Source: Gallaecimonas mangrovi
GTDB taxonomy: Bacteria; Pseudomonadota; Gammaproteobacteria; Enterobacterales; Gallaecimonadaceae
Assembly: GCF_003367375.1 (NCBI RefSeq)
Contig: NZ_CP031416.1
Coordinates: 999,501-1,063,500 of the forward strand
Reading direction: 5' to 3'
DNA: 64,000 nt
This document shows, piece by piece, positions 52,177 to 61,086 of this stretch (its first letter is position 1; every line of letters begins with the position of its first letter). The position numbers were made by a program, and so were the translations under genes. Below the pieces are notes generated by a model, which ran no database searches, had not been told where the DNA came from, and worked only from the letters and a program-made list of their open reading frames with translations.

Positions 52177-52494
52177 CTAAGCGCCGCCCAACATGCCAAA
52201 GTCCACTTCAGTGCGGGTATAGAACACCTTGACCTTTTCTTTATCCAACTCGGCAAAGAGCCTTTCAGTGTCAGGTTTGCTGAGCACCATGGTCACCTGT
52301 ACCGGTTGGTCGGCGTAGTCAAACATGTTGAGCATGTGCACCTTGCCGTCGTGGCCAAAACCTTCCAGTGCCCCGCTTAGGGTAGCGCCGCCAAACCCCA
52401 GTTCTTTGGCTTTACTTAATAGCCACTGGCCTACGGTTTGTTTGCCGTGCATGCGGTTTTGTTGGGTGAAAAAAATAATTTGGTAGCCTTGCAT
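52177..52494 (-). CDS. DUF190 domain protein
   Basis: I use ATG 52494, which has AGGAGG seven bases upstream. The 105-residue protein matches the small ferredoxin-like-fold DUF190 family: YQIIFFTQQNRMHGKQTVGQ, then GFGGATLSGALEGFGHDGKV. Relatives are often encoded beside CrcB fluoride channels and resemble PII-type signal proteins in fold; their function is not settled. No crcB gene adjoins it here. It is monocistronic between the PadR operon promoter and the efflux operon. Confidence 0.87.
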   Translation of the reverse strand: MQGYQIIFFTQQNRMHGKQTVGQWLLSKAKELGFGGATLSGALEGFGHDGKVHMLNMFDYADQPVQVTMVLSKPDTERLFAELDKEKVKVFYTRTEVDFGMLGGA

Positions 52495-52604
52495 GGGTGC
52501 CTCCTGCAAAAGCGTTATCGATGACGCTGACTGTTTTTATCTTGTTATCAATACCGCGCTAGGGCCGTGATGGCCAGCAGCGCGGTAAGTTGCCATGCCA
52601 GGTA

Positions 52605-53627
52605 TTATTCGGTATCAACCGCCACTTCTACTGACATGCCGGGGCGCAGGGTGGGCTGGCCATCTTTCAAATCCAGGGCAATACGTACCGGCAAACGCTG
52701 GGTGATTTTGGTGAAGTTACCGGTAGCATTATGGGCTGGCACCGCTGAAAACACCGTGTTGCTGGCCGGGGCCAGGTTTTGCACATGGCCTTTAAATGTT
52801 TCGCCTGGATAGCTGTCAACGGTCAGTGTTACCGGTTGGCCGGCTTGCATGTGGGCAAGCTGGGTTTCCCGGAAATTGGCTTCTACGTAAACCTTTTTCA
52901 GCGGCACTATTGCCAGCACGCCTTGACCGGCCTGGGCGAAACCGCCAACGCGGGCGCGGCGCTGGGTTACCACGCCGTCTACCGGCGCTTTAATCTGGGT
53001 GTAAGACAAGTTCAGCTCGGCATCTTTTTGCTGCACGCTGGCCGCTTGCATGGCGGCATGGGCTTGGTCAAGGCTGGCGCGCAAGATGGCAATTTGCTGC
53101 TGCGCTGCCGCTAAAGCCGCTTGATCATGCTTTAACGATGCCTGTTGGGCTTGCCAATGGGCGGTAGCTTGTTGCGCCGCCTGATGCGTGCCGGAGCCAT
53201 CTTTGGCCATATTGGTAAAGCGGGTTTTATCGGCGCTGGCCAAGGTCAGGTTGGCTTCGTCCAAATCCACATTTGCCTGAGCCTGGGTTACCAAATTTTG
53301 CTGCTGGCTGATTTGGGCATTGAGTTTTTCAATGCTGGCGTGGGCGTTAGCGACATTGGCCTTGGCTTTGGCCACGGCCAGTTCAAAGGGGCGCTGGTCG
53401 ATGGTCAGCAACGCCTGCCCGGCTTTGACGGGCTGATAATCCTGTACCGGCACTTGGGTAATTAGCCCCGAAACCTGCGGCGCTACCAGGGTGTAGTCCG
53501 CCTGAACATAGGCATCATCGGTTTTTTGCACGGCACTGGCTGATTCTGGGCGGTTAAGCAGCACTATTGCACCGGCAATAGCGATAACCACAACAACACC
53601 TGCAACTGCTGGGAAACCAAACTTCAT
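52605..53627 (-). CDS. HlyD/EmrA family membrane fusion protein
   Basis: The 340-residue product has one N-terminal membrane anchor (VAGVVVVIAIAGAIVLL), a lipoyl/barrel-sandwich half (DYTLVAPQVSGLITQVPVQD), a coiled-coil hairpin of about 110 residues (residues 80-190, Ala/Gln-rich) and the second half (YTQIKAPVDGVVTQRRARVG) with a beta-barrel. This is the periplasmic adaptor of an EmrAB-TolC type pump. It is the third gene of the operon, after the outer-membrane factor and the MFS pump, and would bridge them across the periplasm. Confidence 0.93.
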   Translation of the reverse strand: MKFGFPAVAGVVVVIAIAGAIVLLNRPESASAVQKTDDAYVQADYTLVAPQVSGLITQVPVQDYQPVKAGQALLTIDQRPFELAVAKAKANVANAHASIEKLNAQISQQQNLVTQAQANVDLDEANLTLASADKTRFTNMAKDGSGTHQAAQQATAHWQAQQASLKHDQAALAAAQQQIAILRASLDQAHAAMQAASVQQKDAELNLSYTQIKAPVDGVVTQRRARVGGFAQAGQGVLAIVPLKKVYVEANFRETQLAHMQAGQPVTLTVDSYPGETFKGHVQNLAPASNTVFSAVPAHNATGNFTKITQRLPVRIALDLKDGQPTLRPGMSVEVAVDTE

Positions 53628-53655
53628 AGTGAATAAGCTCTTATCGTTAAATCGG

Positions 53656-55200
53656 TCATGAGTTTGCGCTTTTGGTGGTATTGACCACCGGCGCTGGAAT
53701 GTATTTCAGGCAAAGCACGACGGGGATCAGCACCACAAATAACCCGGTGAAAAGCCAATAAAGGTCGGCACTTGCCATTACCGCCGATTGCTGGCCAATC
53801 AGGCCGCTGTATTGGCCAGCATCATGGCCAACCGGGGTGCTTTGCCAATGGCCTAATTCGCCGGCCAGGGTATGGCGGTGAAAATCGCTTCGGTCTTTGA
53901 GTATCTGGCCGATAATGCCGCCGGCAAAGGTGGTGCCCATGGCCCGCAGCACATTGACTATCCCCGATACATAAGGGCCTTCCATGGGTTGCACCATGCT
54001 GGTGGCTAAAAACAGCAGCGACACCACGGCCATGGGTTGCCCCAAGGCTTGCAGTACCTGCGCCCAGAAAAACTGCGCCACCATCCACTGGCTGGTGATA
54101 CTGGTATTAAGCCAGCAGGCCAGCGCCATTAGGGCCAGGCCTAGTGCGAATAACTTGCGGGCATCAACCCAGCGCTGATAAAGCAGTATTGCCACCACCG
54201 AGCCTAAAACCAGCTGCGGCAGGCCAACAATAAGGCCCAGGGTTGCCAGTTGCGGCATTCGAAAATCATGCAGGCTTTCCAGCACCTGCACCGGGATCAC
54301 CACCGCGCTGGACATGCCCATCAGCATCAGGAAAAACACCGTAAAGCCCAGCCAGAGATTGCGCCGTTCCACCACCATTTGCAGTTTGATAAAGGGCGTA
54401 GGATGGCACCATTCGCCGTATAAAAAGAGCGCCGTTAACAGGCCGCCGCTAAACATCGCCGCGCAGACAATGGGGGAGTTAAACCAGTCCAGCCTAACCC
54501 CTTGGCTAAAGGCTATTGCCAGCAGCATCAGCCCCGGAATACCGATGGCCATGCCCAGCCAGTTGCCCTGTTTAATACGGGGCAGGGCTAACGGCAGTTT
54601 GGGAATGCCCCAGCCCACTAAGCCCATGGCAATTAGCCCAAGCGGAATAATGTGCCAATACACCAGGCGCCAGTCGTTAAAGTAATCAACGCACACCGCT
54701 GCCAGCCAAATGCCAATATTCGGTGCCAGGGTCGCGGTCATGGCGTAAAGCGCTAAACCGTGCAGGCGAATGGGCGCCGGTAAGAACCGCAGCGCCGCCA
54801 TCATCAACAGCGGAATTAAGGCGCCAGCAAAAAAACCTTGCAACAAACGTAGGGCGCAAAGCAGGTAAAGGTTATGAATGCCCGGCAAAATAAGGGCAAT
54901 AAGCAGCACCACTGCTTGCAACAATAGGTGAAAGCGGCGCAGCGAAAAGGTAATGGCAAACCAGGTCGAAAACGGCATGGCGGCCATTTCACCGGCCGCA
55001 TAAAAGCTATCAAGCCAGCTGGCACCGTCATGGCTAAAACCCAGGGCCCCGCTAATGTCGGGCAATGTCAGGCCCGCCACTTTTTCATTAAGGCCTGCCA
55101 CCATGGCTGCCAATAACACCCCCAGCAATCCCATCGCCAAGCGAAAGTTAAACGGGGTTTGTGGCGGTGGCGCCGGCTTTTGGGCCGCAGCCTCACTCAT
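53656..55200 (-). CDS. MFS transporter, DHA2/EmrB-like (tripartite pump)
   Basis: The start is ATG 55200, overlapping the end of the outer-membrane factor gene by eight bases. The 514-residue protein has about 14 membrane segments with a DHA2 layout: EKVAGLTLPDISGALGFSH near segment 1 and LALYAMTATLAPNIGIWLA (antiporter-like segment). It is the EmrB-type inner-membrane pump of the tripartite system, and likely substrates are hydrophobic drugs, fatty acids or aromatic acids. The membrane fusion gene lies 28 bp downstream. Confidence 0.93.
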   Translation of the reverse strand: MSEAAAQKPAPPPQTPFNFRLAMGLLGVLLAAMVAGLNEKVAGLTLPDISGALGFSHDGASWLDSFYAAGEMAAMPFSTWFAITFSLRRFHLLLQAVVLLIALILPGIHNLYLLCALRLLQGFFAGALIPLLMMAALRFLPAPIRLHGLALYAMTATLAPNIGIWLAAVCVDYFNDWRLVYWHIIPLGLIAMGLVGWGIPKLPLALPRIKQGNWLGMAIGIPGLMLLAIAFSQGVRLDWFNSPIVCAAMFSGGLLTALFLYGEWCHPTPFIKLQMVVERRNLWLGFTVFFLMLMGMSSAVVIPVQVLESLHDFRMPQLATLGLIVGLPQLVLGSVVAILLYQRWVDARKLFALGLALMALACWLNTSITSQWMVAQFFWAQVLQALGQPMAVVSLLFLATSMVQPMEGPYVSGIVNVLRAMGTTFAGGIIGQILKDRSDFHRHTLAGELGHWQSTPVGHDAGQYSGLIGQQSAVMASADLYWLFTGLFVVLIPVVLCLKYIPAPVVNTTKSANS

Positions 55201-56692
55201 GGCTGCCACCTTTGGCGGTCAGCTTGTTGCTTTGCGCCGGCCAACCGCTGCCAAGGGCCCGGTAAAGTGATACCACCGACAGCGCTGAAGCGGTGGTGGC
55301 ATCGTTGAGTGCAGCTTGGCTGCCAAGCAGCTTCTGGCGCTCACGAAGTACCGCAACCTTATCGGCGGCACCTTGCTGCTCGGCAAAGCGCGTGGCTTTT
55401 AGCGCCTGTTGCTGATGCAGGTAAGCATTGGCAAGCTGCTGGTGGCTTTGTTTGCTGTTATCGATAGCGCTAAGGGCATTATCGACCTCGTGCCAAGCGC
55501 CCAGTACCGTTTGCTGATAGTTAAGGGCGGCGATTTGTTCCGATGCTTGGCTTAGTGCCAAGTTACGGCGCAGGCGGCCACCTTCGAAAATGGGTAGGTA
55601 AAGGGTGGGGCCAATACTGAACTGGCGTGACTCCCAGCTCTTGAGGTTATGAAGCTCAAAGCTTTGGGTGCCAATATCACCGGTCAGACTGATGCGCGGA
55701 TAAAAGTCGGCATGGGCTGCGCCCACTTTGGCAACGGCCGCATGCAGTTTCGCTTCAGCAATTAAAATGTCCGGCCGGCGGCGGGCCAATTCGGATGGTA
55801 CGCCAACGGGCAATTGTGAAGGCAGTGGCAGCAAAGTCTCGCCGCTGCTGGCAAGGGTGCTGTCTAGCTCGCCGGGGGCTAAATCCAGCAGCAGTGCCAG
55901 GGCACTTTTGAGCTCTTTACAGCGCTGCTTTAACGGCGGCAGTTGTGCTTTTACGCTAGCCAAGGCTGCCTTGGCATCATCAATGTCGCTATCGGTGGCC
56001 ACACCATTGCGGTGGCGGCTTTCGGTTAGTGCCAACAATTGCTGGCTGACCTGGCTTTGCTGCTCAGCGACAGCCAGTTGTTGCTGGGCACCACGCAGCA
56101 ACAGATAACTGTTGGCGACTTGTGCTGAAAGCGATAACCGCACGGCGTCTTGGCCGTAAATGCTGGCAGCTAACTGCGATTTGGCCGCATCTTCCAAGTG
56201 ATCAAGGTAGCCCCACAAATCCAATTCCCAGCTTGCTTGCAGCCCCAAACGCCAGGTGTCGTGGGCTTTACTGCTGGCGCCGATGCGTTCAAGGGGGTCG
56301 TTGCCACTCAGGGCTGAACGGCTATAACCGGCATAAGCGCCCAGGTGTGGCATTTTGTCTGACCTGGTTAGGCCCAATTGGGCCTGGCTTTGTGCAACCT
56401 TGGCGGCAGCTGTTTTCAAGGAAAGGTTGCGTTTTAGGGCGCGGCTTTCCAGGGCGGTTAAGGTTGGGTCATTAAATAGTGACCACCACTGCGCCGGCAC
56501 CGGTGCCGGGCTCAGGCCTTTGGGGGCCTTGGGGTAGTCAGCGGTGAGTGTTTGCGGAGCCGTTGCCGCTTTCGGCAGTGTTACATCTTTGCTGTCTGAC
56601 GGCGCCAGTGCGCAACCAGACAACAATAGCGCCAGTAACGATAGCGCTGGCTTTACATGTGCCAGCCGTGAACGGCACCCAGTTACAAACAT
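55193..56692 (-). CDS. outer-membrane efflux lipoprotein, NodT family
   Basis: The 499-residue TolC-like protein has a lipoprotein signal with lipobox LLSGC, then tandem OEP repeats: PVPAQWWSLFNDPTLTALES (the NodT N-terminal signature), long helical hairpins, and the second repeat with FYPRISLTGDIGTQS and LYLPIFEGGRLRRNLALSQA. TGAGG lies eight bases before the ATG. It is the first gene of the pump operon and would form the outer-membrane channel. The promoter holds a perfect TetR palindrome shared with the divergent regulator. Confidence 0.93.
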   Translation of the reverse strand: MFVTGCRSRLAHVKPALSLLALLLSGCALAPSDSKDVTLPKAATAPQTLTADYPKAPKGLSPAPVPAQWWSLFNDPTLTALESRALKRNLSLKTAAAKVAQSQAQLGLTRSDKMPHLGAYAGYSRSALSGNDPLERIGASSKAHDTWRLGLQASWELDLWGYLDHLEDAAKSQLAASIYGQDAVRLSLSAQVANSYLLLRGAQQQLAVAEQQSQVSQQLLALTESRHRNGVATDSDIDDAKAALASVKAQLPPLKQRCKELKSALALLLDLAPGELDSTLASSGETLLPLPSQLPVGVPSELARRRPDILIAEAKLHAAVAKVGAAHADFYPRISLTGDIGTQSFELHNLKSWESRQFSIGPTLYLPIFEGGRLRRNLALSQASEQIAALNYQQTVLGAWHEVDNALSAIDNSKQSHQQLANAYLHQQQALKATRFAEQQGAADKVAVLRERQKLLGSQAALNDATTASALSVVSLYRALGSGWPAQSNKLTAKGGSHE

Positions 56693-56797
56693 GACAACCT
56701 CAGAAGATAGAAACCAACAAGTACAGTCAGAATTATTTTTCTAACTGTATGAATATTATGGTTTTTGAATTTTACTGATTGGATAGAGTGATAATTA

Positions 56798-56813
56798 TAA
56801 ACCGATCGGTTTA
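56798..56813. promoter_or_regulatory. TetR operator in the efflux divergent promoter
   Basis: TAAACCGATCGGTTTA is a perfect 16-bp palindrome between the divergent efflux operon and the TetR gene; its sequence and place fit an AcrR-like operator controlling both. Confidence 0.82.
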
Positions 56814-56899
56814 GTTTGTGTCAATCATCTTTCGCCGTTATAGTGCTTTCAGTTCCAACCACAGTGACCTCTATTTTGACTGATACTGCTGAACGCCAC

Positions 56900-57508
56900 A
56901 TGGCACTTGATGACAAAGCCAAAGCTGTACTTGAAGCGGCCACCAAGGTGTTTTTAGAGCACGGCTTTACGGCGGCAACCACCGATATGATCCAGCGGGA
57001 AGCGGGTGTCTCCAAGGCCACGGTTTATGCCAGGTACGCCAATAAAGAGGCATTATTTCAAGCGGTTATCCATCAGCGTTGTGCGCTTTTTACCCAGCGC
57101 CTGCAAACGGTTAAATCCATGGCGGGCGATCTGCGTGCCAAGCTTACCGAACTGGGCCGGGGCTATTTGCAGCTGTTGTTGGCACCGGAAAATTTAGCCT
57201 TTTACCGGGTGCTGGTTGCCGAAGCACCGCGCTTTCCTGAGCTGGCCAGAATGTTTTATGTTACCGGCCCCAAGGCGGTAGTGGAACTTACCGTGGAACA
57301 GCTGAACTTAGCGGTACAGCAAGGCGAAATAAACGTGCAGTCGGTTGGGGTGCATACCGCCGCCGAGCTTTTTATTAACTGCTTGCGCGGCACGTCTCAT
57401 ATTGAGTGCTTAACCCATCCCCACGCCCGTGTCTCAGAGGCACAAATTGACCACTGGGTCGATTCTGGCGTAACCCTCTTTTTGCAAGCTTTTGGCACCC
57501 AGCGTTAA
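56900..57508 (+). CDS. TetR/AcrR family repressor of the efflux operon
   Basis: I place the start at ATG 56900, giving 202 residues that begin MALDDKAKAVLEAATKVFLE and continue into the helix-turn-helix DMIQREAGVSKATVYARYAN. The C-terminal domain (residues 80-200) is of the AefR-like type seen in efflux repressors. The gene is divergent from the outer-membrane factor/MFS/HlyD operon with the 16-bp palindrome between, so it is almost certainly the local repressor, relieved by a pump substrate. Confidence 0.92.
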   Translation: MALDDKAKAVLEAATKVFLEHGFTAATTDMIQREAGVSKATVYARYANKEALFQAVIHQRCALFTQRLQTVKSMAGDLRAKLTELGRGYLQLLLAPENLAFYRVLVAEAPRFPELARMFYVTGPKAVVELTVEQLNLAVQQGEINVQSVGVHTAAELFINCLRGTSHIECLTHPHARVSEAQIDHWVDSGVTLFLQAFGTQR

Positions 57509-57531
57509 GGCCGCTGTTAAAACGCGGCCTT
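57507..57531. terminator. bidirectional hairpin terminator
   Basis: AAGGCCGC (57507-57514), a 9-base loop, GCGGCCTT (57524-57531). It covers the stop codons of the convergent TetR and SDR genes. Confidence 0.75.
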
Positions 57532-58233
57532 GCCGATAGAGGCGCCACCATCCACATGCAGGGTCTGGCCGGTGATAAACGCGGCTTGCTCAGACAGTAA
57601 AAAGGCAATGGTGGCGGCAATTTCGGCAGGTTGGCCAAAGCGCTTCATTGGTACCCCGGCAAGATAACGCTGTTCGCCGGCACTGCCCGGCGGATTACCT
57701 GCACGGAACAACTCGGTTTCAGTGGGGCCCGGGGCGACGGCGTTAACGGTAATACCGGTGGTGGCCAACTCCAGTGCCCAGGTGCGGGTAAAGCTGGCCA
57801 AGGCGGCCTTGGCTGCCGCATAGGCGGTGCGTTCCATGGTGCCAAGAATGGTCAGGCTGGAAATGTTAACTACCCGGCCAAAGCGGCGCATTTTCATGCC
57901 GGGCAAGGCCGCCTGCGTTGCCAGCAGGGCCGGGTGCAGGTTAAGCCGCATTACCTCATCAAACTTATCCAGGCTGATATCGGCCAGCGCTTGCGGTGTT
58001 ACCAGGCCAACATTGTTCACCACGCCATCAATCTCAAAGCGTTCGGCAAGGGCCGCTAAGGTGTCTTGCGTTGCCGTATCGTCACTTAAATCCAGTGTGA
58101 CAAAATGGCCGGGAAAGGTGTCCGGCTGCTGGCGGGCAATGCCAATAACGTGATGACCACTGGCGGCCAGTTGTTTGCTTAAGGCATAACCAATGCCTTT
58201 GCTGGCACCGGTAATGAGAAAGGTTCGGGACAT
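57517..58233 (-). CDS. SDR family oxidoreductase
   Basis: The start is ATG 58233 with AAGGAG seven bases upstream. The 238-residue classical SDR has TGASKGIG at 8-15, NNVG at 73-76 in place of the usual NNAG, Ser125/126, Tyr138 and Lys142 (YAAAK), and the C-terminal ITGQTLHVDGGAS. Arg34 after the second strand favours NADP(H). It resembles FabG-like 3-oxoacyl reductases, but no fatty-acid genes adjoin it, so a general carbonyl reductase is the safe call. The gene is downstream of the small lipoprotein gene at 58277. Confidence 0.91.
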   Translation of the reverse strand: MSRTFLITGASKGIGYALSKQLAASGHHVIGIARQQPDTFPGHFVTLDLSDDTATQDTLAALAERFEIDGVVNNVGLVTPQALADISLDKFDEVMRLNLHPALLATQAALPGMKMRRFGRVVNISSLTILGTMERTAYAAAKAALASFTRTWALELATTGITVNAVAPGPTETELFRAGNPPGSAGEQRYLAGVPMKRFGQPAEIAATIAFLLSEQAAFITGQTLHVDGGASIGKAAF

Positions 58234-58276
58234 GCCGTTCTCCTTGACGTTGCGACGTCGGCTGGGGGCAGTGTGT

Positions 58277-58732
58277 TTACTGCTGTGGGGCAAGCTGGAG
58301 CTTTTTGATATGCCAAGTCAGCTGTTTTTGACTGGCCCCCGGTACGTCATTAACGCGGTGCAGCACCGCCTCACCGCTCGCCAGGTGTACGCTGCCGTCC
58401 TTTAACGTGGTGCTGACCTTAATCGGAACGGTCAGGTAAAGATTACCGGCGGCGCCTTCGCTCTTGGGCTTACCAGTGAAGGTGATCTCAACATGGCGGG
58501 TATCGTCATAACGAAGGGCAAGAGAGCCTAAGGGTTCTTGCGGGTCGTCCAAAAGCTGGTAGGCGGTTACAAAGCCTTGGGCATTAATGGCATCAAAATA
58601 CTGATGCAACACACTAATGGCAGCTTCCGGGCTTTTAGGGTCAACGACAGGCTGCTTAGATTTGTATTCGGTCTGGCCCCCATCACAAGCGCTAAGCAAA
58701 GTGGCGGCCAGCAGAATAATAAGAAAACGCAC
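58277..58732 (-). CDS. lipoprotein of unknown function
   Basis: I place the start at GTG 58732, preceded by AGAGGAA, because it puts a lipoprotein signal (FLIILLAATLLSAC) right at the N-terminus; the longer frame to 58795 has no support. The 151-residue protein has a cone-shaped NTF2-like pattern in its mature part: AISVLHQYFDAINAQGFVTA, DTRHVEITFTGKP and NLYLTVPIKVSTTLKDG. Such folds bind small ligands. It is 43 bp upstream of the SDR gene on the same strand, and the family is not recognised. Confidence 0.75.
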   Translation of the reverse strand: MRFLIILLAATLLSACDGGQTEYKSKQPVVDPKSPEAAISVLHQYFDAINAQGFVTAYQLLDDPQEPLGSLALRYDDTRHVEITFTGKPKSEGAAGNLYLTVPIKVSTTLKDGSVHLASGEAVLHRVNDVPGASQKQLTWHIKKLQLAPQQ

Positions 58733-58991
58733 GTCAATTCCTCTAGCGACATCTTGGGCAGCGCCCAGCTTAAGCCTTCTTGGCAATGACGCCAACCGCC
58801 ATCGGGTGAAGGTTTACTTTGCCAATACCTGATACTGCTAAGCGCGCTGCCTAAGCGAACAAATGTAAAGCGTTGGCTGCTAGGCGTGGGTAATATTGTT
58901 GCTAGATATTTTATGTTAATTAACTTATATTTCATGGAGTAAGCGCTAGGCATTGTCTGGCTGATATTAAGCCGACTCGATTGAAAACTGC

Positions 58992-59336
58992 ATGATCAAA
59001 ACATCAAAGCTTTTTACGGCATGGATAGTTCTTTGGCTGCTGTTGGTATGCGGCCAACTGTTTGCAAAGCTGCCTTCATCCCCCCAGCATTCGGCCTTAA
59101 GCCAACATAGCGCCACCAGCACAGCACCCTTTCACCTAACCGTGCTGGCAGAGCCTGCCAATGCCCGGGTACGGATAATGAACATTCGTGATAAATACCG
59201 CCCGGCAATGGTGCTGGCCCCCGGCCGCTACCGCGTGCAAGTGGATGCCCCTGGCTATCGCAGCCAACAGTTTTGGCTAACGGTGAAGGCTGGCCGGCCA
59301 TCGCAACCGTTACATGTCGCCCTTCAGAGACAATAA
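58992..59336 (+). CDS. small membrane-anchored PEGA domain protein
   Basis: A 114-residue protein with one N-terminal membrane segment (FTAWIVLWLLLVCGQLFA), possibly an uncleaved signal anchor, then a Ser/His/Gln-rich spacer and a PEGA domain (LAEPANARVRIMNI, LAPGRYRVQVDAPGYRSQQ). PEGA domains usually bind surface polysaccharide or protein partners. Its stop codon is followed two bases later by the start of the CxxC membrane protein gene, so the three genes 58992-61566 appear to be one operon. Confidence 0.78.
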   Translation: MIKTSKLFTAWIVLWLLLVCGQLFAKLPSSPQHSALSQHSATSTAPFHLTVLAEPANARVRIMNIRDKYRPAMVLAPGRYRVQVDAPGYRSQQFWLTVKAGRPSQPLHVALQRQ

Positions 59337-59338
59337 GC

Positions 59339-61081
59339 ATGACCAATAACACCGCAAGGGCGGCTAATAGCTATGCCAATCAATGGCTAACTGGCTTAAC
59401 GTTTGAACTTGATGCCCGTGATGAACGCAGCTTCTCCCACGACCTAACCTCTTATGGTGTTTATCAGCTACGTGCCGAACGTAGCCGGGAGCGCCGTACG
59501 GGCAAACGCCAGCATGACTGCCGCAATGCCGGGGAGTGTAATCACCATTTAAGCGCCTTTGAACAAGGTAGCCAAAACGGTGAAAACAAAGCCTTAAATC
59601 AAAAGGTGCAGGCGATTATTAAGGGCGACCCTGTTGCCTCTTATTCCCTTAAAAAAGAGGTGGATAGCCGTACTCATAACTATGTCGAAAGCTGCAGCAG
59701 TTGCCATGGCCGCGGCGAGGTAGATTGCCACCGTTGCCACGGCCATGCGCAAGTGACTTGCCATAGCTGCAGCGGCCAGGGGCGTACCCGTTGCAGCAAC
59801 TGCCATGGCGGCTATGTTACCGACGGCAATGGCCGGCGGCGCCATTGTGGCCAGTGCCAGGGTGGCTACAAGACCTGCTATAGCTGCCATGGCAGTGGCC
59901 GTATTACTTGCCCAAGCTGTAATGGACGGCGTGTTGAACGCTGCAATTCGTGCAACGGTACTGGCTATTTCACGATTTACTTAAGTTCTAGATTGTCGCT
60001 TTATGGCTCCCAGCAATGTAGCGGCGCTAACACCGCTGAGGTGCCCTGGCTTGGCGATTTTCTTGACGACAGCATTGCTGGCCGGTCGCCGCAGGCGCCT
60101 GTTAACCACGTTACCCAGTGGCAGCTTGATAGCTTTCGTTTTGAACAAACGCAGCGTTTTCCCTTTAAGTCGGTGATGCAGGGCACCTTGCAAACCACCA
60201 CCAGCACCTTGGTGGTGGATGGCCAGTCTTATCAAGATTGCCGCTTTGTTGGGGTAACGACGGTGGCCTATCACTTGCGAGGCTGCTTTGACGCCACGCT
60301 TATTCGCGCCACAGAGAAGCTTAACCAGCACTTTGACGACGGTGACTGCAAAACGCTGTTTGCCGTGCCGGTGGCGGCTGCCACCGTTGAGTTGGTTACC
60401 AGCGACCGCTTGCCAAACGACCCGAGCTACCACAGCCGTGGTGTTACGGCCAAAGCCGCCAAAGCCCTTAAAGAGTGCTTTGTTCGCACCGGCAAGCGCT
60501 TTGATGAAGAGCGTAAAAACATTTCGTTAAAGCAGTTCGGCCGTGCCTTTGGTTTGCTCTTTTTGGCGCTATTACTGGCCCTTGCTGTTATCGACAGCGC
60601 CAGTGGCGGCCATATTCAGTGGCAGCGCTTTTCCAGCTTTAACCTGCTATTAGGCGCCATTAAGGGCGTTAGCCAGGCCGTTCACTGGGTACTTAGCGAC
60701 CAGCCTTGGCCACTGATGGTGTTTTTGGCCATCAGCTTTTTACCGGCCATGGCCCTGCGCCAGTGGTTGGGCTCCAATCAGCTGTGGAAACCCTGGCGCC
60801 TTTTTGCTTGGTTTATGGGCACCGCCATCTTGTTAGGTGCCATTGTTATCTTGGCCACGGCTCAGCCGGGTATCAGCCACAGCTTTTCGTTGGCGCATTT
60901 ATCAGCCAAGGGTGTGCTGGCGGGTATTTTCCGGGTTGCCGGAACGCGGCTTTTCGATGTGCTGATGCTGGCGGCATTACTGGCTATCTTTCGGGCGCGC
61001 CGCGCCACTTTCAGTGCCAACAAAAAACGGGTTAAGGCCATTGGTTCTTCGGCCCTTAGCCGCCTGCTTAACTACGAGTAA
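59339..61081 (+). CDS. membrane protein with eight CxxC motifs (DnaJ-type zinc-finger-like)
   Basis: From ATG 59339 the 580-residue protein has a soluble, Arg/Asp-rich N-terminal part, then eight CxxC motifs at residues 119, 130, 141, 152, 170, 180, 191 and 202. They are spaced almost exactly 11 residues apart, as CxxCxGxG-like repeats of the DnaJ zinc-finger type, but with twice the usual number and no J domain. Residues 210-390 are soluble and beta-rich, and about four membrane segments follow (LFLALLLALAVID, LMVFLAISFLPAMAL, AWFMGTAILLGAIVILA, VLMLAALLAIF). It could bind four zinc ions and face the cytosol. Function unknown; see the findings. Confidence 0.82.
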   Translation: MTNNTARAANSYANQWLTGLTFELDARDERSFSHDLTSYGVYQLRAERSRERRTGKRQHDCRNAGECNHHLSAFEQGSQNGENKALNQKVQAIIKGDPVASYSLKKEVDSRTHNYVESCSSCHGRGEVDCHRCHGHAQVTCHSCSGQGRTRCSNCHGGYVTDGNGRRRHCGQCQGGYKTCYSCHGSGRITCPSCNGRRVERCNSCNGTGYFTIYLSSRLSLYGSQQCSGANTAEVPWLGDFLDDSIAGRSPQAPVNHVTQWQLDSFRFEQTQRFPFKSVMQGTLQTTTSTLVVDGQSYQDCRFVGVTTVAYHLRGCFDATLIRATEKLNQHFDDGDCKTLFAVPVAAATVELVTSDRLPNDPSYHSRGVTAKAAKALKECFVRTGKRFDEERKNISLKQFGRAFGLLFLALLLALAVIDSASGGHIQWQRFSSFNLLLGAIKGVSQAVHWVLSDQPWPLMVFLAISFLPAMALRQWLGSNQLWKPWRLFAWFMGTAILLGAIVILATAQPGISHSFSLAHLSAKGVLAGIFRVAGTRLFDVLMLAALLAIFRARRATFSANKKRVKAIGSSALSRLLNYE

Positions 61082-61086
61082 TTGCC

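Noticed and set aside
59594-59890. Ala/Met-rich minus-strand frame opposite the CxxC protein
   Set aside because: It is a shadow of the repeated TGC/GGC codons of the CxxC motifs on the plus strand.
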